Source of the DNA: Pseudobutyrivibrio sp. OR37 | GTDB taxonomy: Bacteria > Bacillota > Clostridia > Lachnospirales > Lachnospiraceae | Direction of reading: 5' to 3' | Assembly (NCBI RefSeq): GCF_900113655.1 | Contig: NZ_FOQF01000001.1 | Span: forward strand, 1 to 64,000 | DNA: 64,000 nucleotides | Shown: positions 17,806-27,219 of the stretch, one piece after another | Layout of the letters: each line of letters opens with the position of its first letter | Numbering within the stretch: the first letter of the stretch is position 1 | Made by a program: the position numbers and the translations under genes | Notes under the pieces: generated by a model | Told to the model about the DNA's origin: nothing | The model's input: the letters and a program-made list of their open reading frames with translations, nothing else | Databases searched by the model: none

Positions 17806-18587
17806 CAAAAATCAAAAAAGCCACCTCTTACGCTTACCTTGGCCTGATATTTTTATTCCTATACGCACCTATTTTGGTACTCATTGTTTTATCCTTCAAT
17901 AATTCAATGTCCCGTACCGTTTGGGGTGGATTCACTTTTCAGTGGTACTTAAATCTGCCTTCCAATGACACAATAATGGATGCCCTTTGGACTACCCTTA
18001 GAATCACTTTATCATCAAGTATTCTAGCTACTATCCTCGGCACATCTGCAGCCATTGGAATCAACAGAATGAAAAAGCGCCATGCTGCAATTATGCTTGG
18101 TGCTACAAATATTCCACTTTTAAATGCAGATATTGTAACTGGTATTTCTCTCATGCTTTTATTTACAAGATTTACATCTCTTGGAGAATTTTCAGTTGTG
18201 CTTGCTCATATCGCATTTTCGGTACCTTATGTAATATTTAATGTATTACCAAGACTTCAATCCATGTCTGACGCTTGTTTAGAAGCTGCAATGGATTTAG
18301 GAGCAACTCCTTGGTATGCCTTCTACAAGGTTACCTGGCCAGAAATATTCCCTGGAGTTTTATCAGGATTTTTGATGGCCTTTACTATGTCACTTGATGA
18401 TTTTACAATCACCTATTTTACAAAGGGCGCTGGTGTTAATACACTTTCAACTATGCTTTACACAGAGCTTAGAAAGGGTATTCAGCCTGAATTATATGCT
18501 TTATCTACCCTCCTGTTTTTGCTTGCATTTTTGATGCTTATAGCAACAAACTTTAAGGGCATGAACAAAAAGGAGGTTGTGCGCTAA
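17802..18587 (+). CDS. potC: Spermidine/putrescine ABC transporter permease
   Basis: Second permease subunit; 261 residues and six predicted membrane segments. The cytosolic EAA-type loop is EAAMDLGATPWYAFYKVTWP (about 163-182). The region LLNADIVTGISLMLLF is typical of PotC. It overlaps potB by four bases (ATGA) and shares one base with the potD start codon. Confidence 0.92.
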   Translation: MTKIKKATSYAYLGLIFLFLYAPILVLIVLSFNNSMSRTVWGGFTFQWYLNLPSNDTIMDALWTTLRITLSSSILATILGTSAAIGINRMKKRHAAIMLGATNIPLLNADIVTGISLMLLFTRFTSLGEFSVVLAHIAFSVPYVIFNVLPRLQSMSDACLEAAMDLGATPWYAFYKVTWPEIFPGVLSGFLMAFTMSLDDFTITYFTKGAGVNTLSTMLYTELRKGIQPELYALSTLLFLLAFLMLIATNFKGMNKKEVVR

Positions 18588-19651
18588 TGAAAAAAATAAT
18601 TACATTTATTAGTATGGCCTGCCTTACTCTAACAAGCTGTTTTTCATTTACAGCCTGCGGTAACGATGCAGAAAGCTCTGACACCCTTGTAGTTTTAAAC
18701 TATGGTAAATATATCGAAGCAGATGTTTTAAAAAGATTCCAGCAGGAAACTGGTATTACCGTTAAATACGAAGAATACGAATCTGTTGAAGATATGTATG
18801 CAAAATATAAAGCTGGCTCCATCAATTATGATGTTATCTGTACCTCAGATTACATGGTTGAAACCCTTCGCCAGGAGGGCGAGTTAATTCCAATCGATTA
18901 CAACTCATTAGAGCATTACAAAAATATTGACCCAACCATTATTGAGGCTTCAGAATCTTTTGATCCTAATCACAAATACACTGTTCCATATTTTTATGGT
19001 ACAGTAGGTATTCTTTACAATACAGAAAAGGTTGATGAAGAAACTGTAAGCTCTTGGAATTGCCTTTGGGACCCTAAATACAACAATCAAATTGTTATGA
19101 TTAACTCTCAGCGTGATGCCTTTATGGTTCCATTAAAGCTACTTGGACACGATATTAATACTACAAATACTAAAGAGCTTGATGAAGCTTTTGATATGCT
19201 TTGCAAGGAAAAGAAATATGTATATGCATACCTAATGGATGAAACCTACGAATGTATGGTATCTGAAGATGCTGCTATGGCGGTATGCTATTCCGGCGAA
19301 GCTGCAATGGGTATGGAATACAATGATAAGCTTGCTTACACCGTACCTAAGGAAGGTGGAAATCTTTGGATTGATTCATGGTTTGTACCTCGCACCTGCA
19401 AGCATTACGATGCAGCAATGAAATGGATTGATTTTATGTGTGAGGAAGAGGCAGCTACCGAAAACTTTGAATATGTTTGGTATGCTACCCCTAATCTAAC
19501 TGTTGCCGGTAACGAGGATGCAGAAACTCTTGCCGATGAAACTGTTTTCCCTACAAAGGAAACCCTTTCTCGTTGCGATATTTATTCTGCATACGATGAC
19601 GAAACACTAGATTACACCACCACACTTTGGAAAAAACTTAAGGCGTACTAA
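18587..19651 (+). CDS. potD: Spermidine/putrescine-binding lipoprotein
   Basis: Extracellular substrate-binding protein of the importer; 354 residues. The signal peptide has lipobox-like sequence FTACG (Cys at about 25), preceded by another candidate LTSC at about 18, so membrane anchoring through a lipid is expected. The mature part shows the PotD/PotF fold: LVVLNYGKYIEADVLKRFQQ at the start and NLWIDSWFVPRTCKHYDAA near residue 262. Its stop codon overlaps by four bases the stop of the convergent DUF5688-like gene, leaving no room for a terminator between them. Confidence 0.92.
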   Translation: MKKIITFISMACLTLTSCFSFTACGNDAESSDTLVVLNYGKYIEADVLKRFQQETGITVKYEEYESVEDMYAKYKAGSINYDVICTSDYMVETLRQEGELIPIDYNSLEHYKNIDPTIIEASESFDPNHKYTVPYFYGTVGILYNTEKVDEETVSSWNCLWDPKYNNQIVMINSQRDAFMVPLKLLGHDINTTNTKELDEAFDMLCKEKKYVYAYLMDETYECMVSEDAAMAVCYSGEAAMGMEYNDKLAYTVPKEGGNLWIDSWFVPRTCKHYDAAMKWIDFMCEEEAATENFEYVWYATPNLTVAGNEDAETLADETVFPTKETLSRCDIYSAYDDETLDYTTTLWKKLKAY

Positions 19652-20346
19652 TTTGCAAAGGTAAGCTCATTAGTACCTCTGGAATAATAATAAAGATTGT
19701 TGGATAGAATTTCATTTTCTGGGACATCGTTCATATTAACATATGCTATTAAATCTCTCAGATCTGAAGTATCTATCTGGCAATCTTTTATTGCTTTAAC
19801 AACTATAATCTCATGAATGGAACATGGTATTACATAAATATCTGCTTTTAGCTTTAATGAAATATTCTTTAAAAAATCCTTATAAAGCATTACCGATGCC
19901 CCATGACATCCACTTTTGTTGGAGGCTATATAAAGAGGCATAGTATCTTCCTCCATCTCAGCCAATTCATAAAATTCATAATCTCCAATATATTGTGCAA
20001 TTGTAGAATATAAACTTTGAACCTTTAGCCCAAGAAGCTTAGGCGTGTTCTCACTTGCTACATCCATCAATTCCTGTGTTGTAATGTTCCATGCCTTCAT
20101 CATGTCATTTTGAATCATGACAAGCTTTTTATTTTCGGTATCAACTGTCTCTGGAAACATCAGGTAAAATACTATAGCCAAATCAAGATATCGAATATGA
20201 GGTACTACTTTTAAGATATCAATGTTCCTATCAAAATTGATAACCTTATATACCACGAGATTTTTTACATTATTAAATTGTTCATTTGCCATTATTAAAT
20301 TTGCATAAAAATTGGGATAAAAAACAAAAAAAGAATTCGCATGCAT
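19648..20346 (-). CDS. DUF5688-like protein, probably 5'-truncated
   Basis: The conserved core VYKVINFDRNIDILKVVPHIRYLDLAIVFYL at about 32-62 and the later SLYSTIAQYIGDYEFYEL region match what I recall of DUF5688, a Clostridia family of unknown function. Family members are usually near 300 residues; this one has at most 232, lacking the N-terminal third. An ATG at 20344-20346 lies inside the recN terminator stem and has no ribosome site. An ATG at 20290-20292 (giving 214 residues) is also poorly supported. The gene may be a decaying remnant read from upstream. Its end overlaps potD. Confidence 0.55.
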   Translation of the reverse strand: MHANSFFVFYPNFYANLIMANEQFNNVKNLVVYKVINFDRNIDILKVVPHIRYLDLAIVFYLMFPETVDTENKKLVMIQNDMMKAWNITTQELMDVASENTPKLLGLKVQSLYSTIAQYIGDYEFYELAEMEEDTMPLYIASNKSGCHGASVMLYKDFLKNISLKLKADIYVIPCSIHEIIVVKAIKDCQIDTSDLRDLIAYVNMNDVPENEILSNNLYYYSRGTNELTFAN

Positions 20347-20358
20347 TCATGCGAATTC
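20333..20358 (-). terminator. Intrinsic terminator of the nusB-recN operon
   Basis: GAATTCGCAT (20333-20342) pairs perfectly with ATGCGAATTC (20349-20358). It is followed on the minus strand by TTTTTTTGTTTTTT. It ends recN transcription and lies over the presumed 5' end of the DUF5688-like gene. Confidence 0.9.
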
Positions 20359-20384
20359 AAATATACCAAGTGTTATATAATTTG

Positions 20385-22064
20385 TCAAGATTGATTTTTG
20401 TATTGTTTTGCTAACTCTAGCATTTCCTTTGCATTTGTCATAACAGCATCTGTAATAGCACTGCCGCCAAGCATTCTTGCAAGCTCTTCTACTGTTTCAT
20501 TATCATATAACTTCTTGATGCCGGAAATGGTATGTCCATTCTCTACACTCTTTTCAATCAAGAAATGAGTATCAGCCATCGAAGCAATCTGTGGTAAATG
20601 TGTAATACAGATAACCTGATGGTTATTTGAAACAGTAGCAAGCTTTTCAGAAACAGCCTGAGCTGTTCTACCGGAAATACCTGCATCTATCTCATCAAAT
20701 ATAAGAGTATCAATTCCGCCGCCAGAAGCAAGAACAGTCTTGATAGCAAGCATAATACGGCTCATTTCACCGCCAGAAGCGATATCCTTTAATGGTCTAA
20801 GTGGCTCTCCAGGATTGGTACAAATAACAAACTCACCCTCGTCAAAGCCATCTGCAGTATAGTGATCCAGCTTTTTTAGCTCCACTTCAAATTCACTATT
20901 AAGGAAATTAAGATCACTCATAGCTACCTTCATTTTCTCAGCTAGCTCTTTTGCCTTTTTCTTTCTAATATCAGAAAGCTTTTGGCATAGTGAATCTAAT
21001 TCCTTTGTACAGTGGTCTACCTTTGCTTTAAGCTCTGCTAAATACTCGTCAAAGGATTCATATCTAGCTTTCTTTTCAAGGCGTTTATTAAGCTCCTCTA
21101 AAACAAGCTCTATAGTAGAACCATATTTATCCTTTAGTCTATTGATTTCGTTAAGACGAATTTCTACTTCATTAAATCTGCCGGCATCAAAGGATGCATC
21201 TGACATATAGCTGGATAATTCTCTATTGAAATCAGAAATAATACTATCAGCATCATTAAGCATAGATAAGAATTCCGATGCTCTTTCATCGATGCCCTCA
21301 ATATATCGTATATCCGATATAGCAGAGCTGATAGCATCTGAAACACCACCATCTCCTGCCATTGCCTCATGTGCACGACCAAAATATTCCATGGTACGGC
21401 TGAAATTAGAAAGACGTTTGTACTCATCCTCTAATTCTTCATCTTCACCAATTTTAAGATTGGCAGATTCTATTTCATTTATTTCATGTTCAAGTAAGAT
21501 TATTTCACGTTCCTTGGAAATATCGCTTAGCTTAGCATCCTCAAGCTCTGCTGTAAGCTTTTTATATTCCTTATAGCAGCTTGCAATGTCTGATTTAAGA
21601 TTACCGATTTCTGATTTAGCAAACTCATCCAAAAGCTCCATGTGTCTTTTGGTATTAAGCAGTGACTGATGCTCCTTCTGGCCGTAAATATCTAAAAGAA
21701 GTGCGCCAACCTCCTTCATTTTTGCAGCTGGCACCTGCTCCCCATTAATCTTTCCAACACTTCTGGCCTCAGTGATGCGCCTACTCATAATTACTTCATC
21801 ATCATAAGGTTCCACATCAAGGGCTCTAAGCGCTTCCTTGGTTGCTTCATCATCCACAAGAAAAACAGCCTCCACAAAAGCCTCTGAATCTGCATCTCTA
21901 AGAAAATCCTTTGATGCCTTATCACCAAGACTTAAATGTAAAGCTCCTAAAATAATAGATTTACCTGCGCCTGTCTCACCTGATAGGATGTTGAGCCCCT
22001 TTGAAAATACTATCTCCTCTTCATCAATAAGGGCTAAGTTTTTAACGTGCAAACTTGCTAGCAT
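20385..22064 (-). CDS. recN: DNA repair protein RecN
   Basis: SMC-like ATPase acting in double-strand break repair; 559 residues. Walker A is GETGAGKSII near residue 31 and a long coiled coil spans about 150-370. The C-terminal half holds the ABC signature ASGGEMSRIMLAIK, Walker B TLIFDEIDAGISG and the H-loop VICITHLPQIA. The start at 22062-22064 is supported by AAAAGGAG; a reading to 22094 has no such site. It follows argR by 48 bases at the end of the nusB-xseAB-ispA-dxs-tlyA-nadK-argR-recN block, an order conserved in Clostridia and Bacilli. Confidence 0.95.
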   Translation of the reverse strand: MLASLHVKNLALIDEEEIVFSKGLNILSGETGAGKSIILGALHLSLGDKASKDFLRDADSEAFVEAVFLVDDEATKEALRALDVEPYDDEVIMSRRITEARSVGKINGEQVPAAKMKEVGALLLDIYGQKEHQSLLNTKRHMELLDEFAKSEIGNLKSDIASCYKEYKKLTAELEDAKLSDISKEREIILLEHEINEIESANLKIGEDEELEDEYKRLSNFSRTMEYFGRAHEAMAGDGGVSDAISSAISDIRYIEGIDERASEFLSMLNDADSIISDFNRELSSYMSDASFDAGRFNEVEIRLNEINRLKDKYGSTIELVLEELNKRLEKKARYESFDEYLAELKAKVDHCTKELDSLCQKLSDIRKKKAKELAEKMKVAMSDLNFLNSEFEVELKKLDHYTADGFDEGEFVICTNPGEPLRPLKDIASGGEMSRIMLAIKTVLASGGGIDTLIFDEIDAGISGRTAQAVSEKLATVSNNHQVICITHLPQIASMADTHFLIEKSVENGHTISGIKKLYDNETVEELARMLGGSAITDAVMTNAKEMLELAKQYKNQS

Positions 22065-22112
22065 TTTATTCTCCTTTTCCGCCCGACTTACCAATTAAAA
22101 GAATACTTGCAC

Positions 22113-22568
22113 TTATCTTTTTTCTATTAGTTTCTTTAGCTTCCCCATTAAAGAAACAGTGTCATCCAAGCTTCGGATAGCACACATAATTGTGTCATCA
22201 CCTGCAATAGAACCAACTATCTCTGGAAAATCCATATGATCTAAAGCTGCAGCAACAGCCATGGCCATTCCAGATACAGTTTTGACAACTAATATATTTC
22301 CAGCATTATCCATGGAAACAAAGCCATCTAAGAAAATGTGGATATATTTTTCATTCATATCATCTTCTGTAGACCTAAAGGCTACATAACGAAGCTTGCC
22401 TGCGCCATCGGCAACTTTAGTAAGCTTCATTTCTCTGATATCTCTAGAAACGGTAGCCTGAGTAGCGTTAAAGCCTGCTTCTTCAAGCTTGGCGGTAAGC
22501 TCCTCCTGTGTACCTATTTCGTTTTTAACAATCAATTCTAATATTTTTGCTTGTCTTTCAATCTTCAT
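22113..22568 (-). CDS. argR: Arginine repressor
   Basis: Arginine-sensing regulator; 151 residues with the N-terminal winged helix (KIERQAKILELIVKNEIGTQEEL, then ATQATVSRDIREMKLTKV) and the C-terminal arginine-binding/hexamerisation domain (SIAGDDTIMCAIRS). It probably controls argC and argG, whose shared upstream region holds ARG-box-like sites at 56858-56871 and 56931-56944. It begins directly at the nadK stop codon and is part of the recN block. Confidence 0.94.
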   Translation of the reverse strand: MKIERQAKILELIVKNEIGTQEELTAKLEEAGFNATQATVSRDIREMKLTKVADGAGKLRYVAFRSTEDDMNEKYIHIFLDGFVSMDNAGNILVVKTVSGMAMAVAAALDHMDFPEIVGSIAGDDTIMCAIRSLDDTVSLMGKLKKLIEKR

Positions 22569-23414
22569 TTAAATCTCCTGCATTCGTGCTCTAATTCGCT
22601 CAAGGAAATTAACATTTTCCAGCATCACCATGTGAGAAGTGGAACTAGATCTATAAATCTTTAAAACCTGATCTTTCTTAAGCTTTTGGCGAAGTGTGCC
22701 ATCGTAAATAATATTTGCAATTGGCTCGTCTTCTTCATGGCGAGCGCCGATTGTAACCTCCACCTCATCAGAAGATGCTAAGATGATACTTCTTGAATTA
22801 AGGGTATGAGGATTTATCGGTGTTAGAATAATACAATCTGCATGAGGACTAACAATTGGTCCATTTGCAGATAGATTATAAGCTGTAGAGCCAGTAGGTG
22901 TAGAAACAATAAGTCCATCACAATTATGTGAATACAACTGTATTCCATTAACCTTAACTGTGATATTTAGAACATATAAACCAGCTGCATCAGATGCAAC
23001 TACAATATCATTTAATGCTTTAAAATGATTATCCGTACTTGTAGCCAAATCACCTTCAAGCATCATTCTCTCATCTATTTTATAATTGTCGTTTAATAAC
23101 TGGTCTAAGCAATGCTCAACATTATCTACAGTCATATCACATAGATATCCTAAATGACCGCAGTTCAGACCAACGATAGGAACTTTTCTATTAGTAACAT
23201 TTTGAGCAACTCGAACCACGGTACCATCACCACCAACAGTGATGATACATTCCACATCATCAGCCACAGTAACCTGTGCCTCAGAGCTATCTGGACAAGT
23301 ATCCAAATCTAAAATGCACATTCCCCCTCTTGAGGTAATGTAATCTCTAATGATGTTTATATATTTCTCGTGTAACTCGCTAAAAGACCTGGCAACAATT
23401 AAAAAGTTTTTCAT
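22569..23414 (-). CDS. nadK: NAD kinase
   Basis: Phosphorylates NAD to NADP. The 281-residue protein has the GGDGT motif (TVGGDGTVVRVAQ, about 60-72), the NCGHLGYL segment and the SPTGSTAYNLSANGPIV substrate loop (about 173-189). The ATG shares one base with the tlyA stop. It is flanked by tlyA and argR as usual in Firmicutes. Confidence 0.94.
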   Translation of the reverse strand: MKNFLIVARSFSELHEKYINIIRDYITSRGGMCILDLDTCPDSSEAQVTVADDVECIITVGGDGTVVRVAQNVTNRKVPIVGLNCGHLGYLCDMTVDNVEHCLDQLLNDNYKIDERMMLEGDLATSTDNHFKALNDIVVASDAAGLYVLNITVKVNGIQLYSHNCDGLIVSTPTGSTAYNLSANGPIVSPHADCIILTPINPHTLNSRSIILASSDEVEVTIGARHEEDEPIANIIYDGTLRQKLKKDQVLKIYRSSSTSHMVMLENVNFLERIRARMQEI

Positions 23415-24211
23415 TATTTGTCTAAGCTGTCATGTGCAGCTGCTACTGTAGCTGACACATCAATTGCTTCCCCCTGTTTATCCTGTGTCGCAATGTGAAT
23501 AAGATATTCAATATTTCCTTCTGGTCCCTTGATTGGTGAAAACTCAAGGTGTAAAACATAAAAACCAATTTCTGTAACGAAATCAATTATTTTATTTATA
23601 ACTTCTTCATGTACAGCTGGATCTCTGACAACGCCCTTCTTGCCTACCTTTTCACGGCCGGCTTCAAACTGTGGCTTAATCAAACAAACCATTTCAGCGT
23701 CCTCAGCAAGTAATGCCTTTGCTGGTCCAAGAACCTTTGTAAGACTGATAAAGGATACATCTACAGAGGCAAAATCAAGTGCCTCTCCAATATCCTCTGG
23801 TGTGACATAACGGATGTTTGTCTTTTCCATGCATACTACTCTTGGATCCTGACGAAGCTTCCAAGCAAACTGTCCATATCCAACATCCACAGAAAATACC
23901 TTGCTAGCCCCATTTTGAAGCATGCAATCAGTAAAGCCACCTGTAGATGCGCCTATATCCATGCAAACCTTGTTATCCAGTGTAATACCAAAGTGTGTCA
24001 TGGCTTTTTCCAGCTTTAAACCTCCACGGCTAACATATTTAAGCTGCTGGCCGTGAATTTCTATATCAGCATCAACATCGATTTTAGTACCAGCCTTGTC
24101 TTCTCTATTGCCCTTTACGAAAACATTGCCTTCCATAATCATTGTTTTTGCTTTTTCTCTAGAAGGAGCAAAGCCCCTATCAACTAATACTACATCAAGT
24201 CTTTCTTTCAT
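23414..24211 (-). CDS. tlyA: TlyA family 16S/23S rRNA 2'-O-methyltransferase
   Basis: The 265-residue protein has an N-terminal S4 RNA-binding domain (RLDVVLVDRGFAPSREKAKT) and an FtsJ-like methyltransferase domain. The latter contains the SAM motif CMDIGASTGGFTDCML at about 83-98, DVGYGQFAWKLR and DVSFISLTKVL. Relatives in Mycobacterium methylate rRNA and affect capreomycin sensitivity; in Clostridia it is simply a conserved housekeeping gene. It lies one base after dxs. Confidence 0.92.
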   Translation of the reverse strand: MKERLDVVLVDRGFAPSREKAKTMIMEGNVFVKGNREDKAGTKIDVDADIEIHGQQLKYVSRGGLKLEKAMTHFGITLDNKVCMDIGASTGGFTDCMLQNGASKVFSVDVGYGQFAWKLRQDPRVVCMEKTNIRYVTPEDIGEALDFASVDVSFISLTKVLGPAKALLAEDAEMVCLIKPQFEAGREKVGKKGVVRDPAVHEEVINKIIDFVTEIGFYVLHLEFSPIKGPEGNIEYLIHIATQDKQGEAIDVSATVAAAHDSLDK

Positions 24212-24212
24212 A

Positions 24213-26075
24213 TTAATTTCCTAATGCTTTAATAATTCTTTCTGTTATTGAATCAGAATCCATCTGCAATTCTTTGAACAAAAGTGTTACACTGCCGTGT
24301 CTGACAAATTTATCAGGTACAGCAATCTTTAGTACCTTACCTTCATAATGATTATCAGCTAAAAATGCTTGAACCTGCTCTCCAAAGCCTCCGGTCACTA
24401 CATTTTCCTCTAGGGTAACAATCATATCGTACTGATTTTTAAGCTTAAGTATATATTCTTTATCAAGAGGCTTGGCAAATCTGGCATTGCAAATACCTGC
24501 CTCAATGCCATTCTCCTTAAGCATTACTGCTACCTCTTCAGCCTTTTTAACCATAGAACCAAGAGCAAATAGCATCACTCTTGAGCCTGCCTGGATTTCT
24601 TCAGCCTTTCCAAGAACGATTGGCTCTCTGTGTTCCTTAAGACCACAATATGCCTCGCCCCTAGGATATCTGATGGCGATTGGCCCCTTATGCTCGGCGA
24701 CAGCATATTTCATCATATCTGACAGCTCCCATTTATTCTTTGGAGCCATCACTGTCATGTTAGGCATAGATGTAAGGAAGGAAACATCAAATATTCCCTG
24801 GTGTGTGCTTCCATCTGCTCCAACAAGACCTGCCCTATCTATAGCAAATATGACATGAAGGTTCTGAAGACATACATCCTCTAAAATCTGGTCATAAGCT
24901 CTTTGAAGGAAAGAGGAATATACAGCAAAAACTGGCACCCTTCCACCAAGTGCTAATCCAGCAGCAAAGGTAACTGCATGCTCCTCTGCAATACCTACAT
25001 CGAAGAATCTGTCTGGGAACATGTTTCTGAAGCGTTTAAGGCCTGCTCCCTCTGCCATGGCTGCTGTTATAGCAACAACCTCTGGATTTCTATCTCCCAT
25101 CTTGCGCATTACTGTAGAAAATACATCTGTATAGCCTGGATTAGGATTTCGCTTTGGAAGTCCTGTCTCTATTTCAAAAATATCCGTTCCGTGGAAGCGG
25201 GATGGATGTCTTTCTGCAGGCAAATAGCCATTACCCTTTTTGGTGATGACATGCACAAGAACTGGTCCTTTTATTTTAACTGCCATACGGAAGGTCTCTA
25301 ACATAGCCTTTATATTATGACCATCAACAGGGCCTAAATACATAATGCCTAAATCCTCAAATACCATATTAGGAACCATCAAGGATTTAATACCATTTTT
25401 TGTGCTACGGATTTTGCGAATTAATCTCTCACCATTTGGCCAAGATTCAAGAGAGTTTAAAACGTCATTTTTAAATCCAACATATTTTGAGCTGGTACGA
25501 AGTCTTTCAAGGTTTGTTGACATACCGCCAACATTCTTTGAAATAGACATTTCGTTGTCATTTAAAACAATCAAGAAATTAGATTTCTTAAGTCTGGAAG
25601 CATTGTTTAAAGCCTCGTAGGCAAGACCACCTGTAAGGGCGCCATCTCCTATAACCGCTGCCACCTTATAATCTTCTTCTGCCAAATCTCTGGCCATACA
25701 ATAACCCAAGGCAGCTGATAAAGAAGTGGAGCTATGGCCTGTGTCAAAGCTATCACAATCACTTTCTGCCCTTTTTGGAAAACCACTGATTCCACCATAT
25801 TGACGTAATTGTTCGAACTCATCTGCTCTTCCTGTAAGAATTTTGTGGGTGTATGCCTGATGTCCCACATCCCAAATCAATTTATCCTTTGGAAAATCCA
25901 TCAAAAGATGAAGAGCTATTGTAAGCTCAACTGTACCTAAGTTGGAAGCCAAATGTCCGCCAGTCTTAGAAAGATGCTCAATTAAAAACTCACGAATCTC
26001 CTCAGGAAGAGCTTTTATTTCTTCCTCTGAGAGCTTCTTTATATCATTAGGTTGCTTTATTTTATCAAGAACCAT
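24213..26075 (-). CDS. dxs: 1-deoxy-D-xylulose-5-phosphate synthase
   Basis: First step of the MEP isoprenoid pathway: pyruvate plus glyceraldehyde-3-phosphate to DXP with thiamine diphosphate. The 620-residue length is standard. The ThDP motif is GDGALTGGLAYEALNNA (about 143-159), the conserved active-site stretch DVGHQAYTHKILTGR lies at about 69-83, and the transketolase central domain contains DRAGLVGADGSTHQG. It lies between ispA (six bases upstream) and tlyA. Confidence 0.95.
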   Translation of the reverse strand: MVLDKIKQPNDIKKLSEEEIKALPEEIREFLIEHLSKTGGHLASNLGTVELTIALHLLMDFPKDKLIWDVGHQAYTHKILTGRADEFEQLRQYGGISGFPKRAESDCDSFDTGHSSTSLSAALGYCMARDLAEEDYKVAAVIGDGALTGGLAYEALNNASRLKKSNFLIVLNDNEMSISKNVGGMSTNLERLRTSSKYVGFKNDVLNSLESWPNGERLIRKIRSTKNGIKSLMVPNMVFEDLGIMYLGPVDGHNIKAMLETFRMAVKIKGPVLVHVITKKGNGYLPAERHPSRFHGTDIFEIETGLPKRNPNPGYTDVFSTVMRKMGDRNPEVVAITAAMAEGAGLKRFRNMFPDRFFDVGIAEEHAVTFAAGLALGGRVPVFAVYSSFLQRAYDQILEDVCLQNLHVIFAIDRAGLVGADGSTHQGIFDVSFLTSMPNMTVMAPKNKWELSDMMKYAVAEHKGPIAIRYPRGEAYCGLKEHREPIVLGKAEEIQAGSRVMLFALGSMVKKAEEVAVMLKENGIEAGICNARFAKPLDKEYILKLKNQYDMIVTLEENVVTGGFGEQVQAFLADNHYEGKVLKIAVPDKFVRHGSVTLLFKELQMDSDSITERIIKALGN

Positions 26076-26081
26076 AATCCA

Positions 26082-26984
26082 TTAATTGTCACGATAGACA
26101 AGGTACTGAAGCAAGTCTACAAGAAAATCATTTTCGTATGGTAGCTTTTCAAGAATAGCTATTGCCTCGTCTGTCAGACGTTTTACCTCTTCTTTAGATT
26201 TTTCTATACCTTTGAAAGTTACATATGTTGATTTTTCATTACGCTCATCGGAGCCAATTGGCTTTCCGAGAACTGCCTCATCCCCCTCGATATCAAGGAT
26301 ATCGTCCTGAATCTGAAATGCCATTCCAATTTTAGAAGCAACAGATTCTATTAGTTTTATTTGCTCTTCAGTAGCACCTGCAAGTATTGCACCGATTTCC
26401 ATGGATGCTTCGATAAGTGCTCCTGTTTTTAGCTCATAGATAAAATCTATTTTTTCTTCAGTCATTGCGGATAGATTTTTTTCTGATTCAACATCAACAA
26501 CCTGTCCGCCTATCATACCAAAAACTCCTGCCTTTTTAGCAAGAATCTGAAGTGCCTTTATATTTCTTTCACTTGTGGCACCATCTATATCAAATGATTT
26601 TAAAGCTGTTTCAAATGCGTAATTTAAAAGCGCATCCCCTGCAAGGACTCCCATTCCCTCACCATAAACTGCATGAGTAGTAGGCTTTCCACGTCGAAGC
26701 AGGTCATTATCCATTGAAGGCAAATCGTCATGCACAAGGGAATAGGTGTGAATCATTTCTATTGCCGCCATAAAGCAATTGATGGCCTCTCCCTTTCCAT
26801 TAAAAAGCTTAAAGGTTTCATTCATAAGAACTGGTCTAAGTCTCTTGCCACCAGCCTTAATGGAATATTGCATTGCATCAAAAATGGTGTTCTGCATACC
26901 TTTGACTTCAGGTAAATATGTGCATACTATTTTTTCAGCTTCAGCCGCCCTTTCAGCAAGCCTAGCCTTAACATCATTAGCCAT
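26082..26984 (-). CDS. ispA: Polyprenyl (farnesyl) diphosphate synthase
   Basis: Chain-elongating prenyltransferase; 300 residues. The first Asp-rich motif is LVHDDLPSMDNDLLRRG (about 86-102) and the second is QIQDDILDIEGD. The AGGKRLRPVL substrate segment is near residue 40. Size and sequence fit the short-chain (C15) IspA type, though chain length cannot be proved from sequence. It overlaps xseB by one base and precedes dxs. Confidence 0.92.
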   Translation of the reverse strand: MANDVKARLAERAAEAEKIVCTYLPEVKGMQNTIFDAMQYSIKAGGKRLRPVLMNETFKLFNGKGEAINCFMAAIEMIHTYSLVHDDLPSMDNDLLRRGKPTTHAVYGEGMGVLAGDALLNYAFETALKSFDIDGATSERNIKALQILAKKAGVFGMIGGQVVDVESEKNLSAMTEEKIDFIYELKTGALIEASMEIGAILAGATEEQIKLIESVASKIGMAFQIQDDILDIEGDEAVLGKPIGSDERNEKSTYVTFKGIEKSKEEVKRLTDEAIAILEKLPYENDFLVDLLQYLVYRDN

Positions 26985-27208
26985 TATTCTTCCCCTTCAA
27001 AAACCTCAAGGCTGCCATCCTTGCTGATTGCCATAACTGCCTTTTTGGTTTGTTCTATTTTTTCATTTGCAAGCTTAAGCTCTTCCATTCCGTTTTTATA
27101 TAATTCGAAGGATTCATCTAAGGAAATATCAGAAGCCTCAAGCTTACTTATTATTTCTTCAAGTGCATCAAAGCTTTCTTCAATTGTCTTTGTATTGTTT
27201 TCTTCCAT
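26984..27208 (-). CDS. xseB: Exodeoxyribonuclease VII small subunit
   Basis: 74 residues with the family core SFDALEEIISKLEASDISLDESFELYKNGMEE in two helices. It partners the large subunit encoded 11 bases upstream. Exonuclease VII degrades single-stranded DNA to oligonucleotides. Confidence 0.93.
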   Translation of the reverse strand: MEENNTKTIEESFDALEEIISKLEASDISLDESFELYKNGMEELKLANEKIEQTKKAVMAISKDGSLEVFEGEE

Positions 27209-27219
27209 TTGTACTCCTA

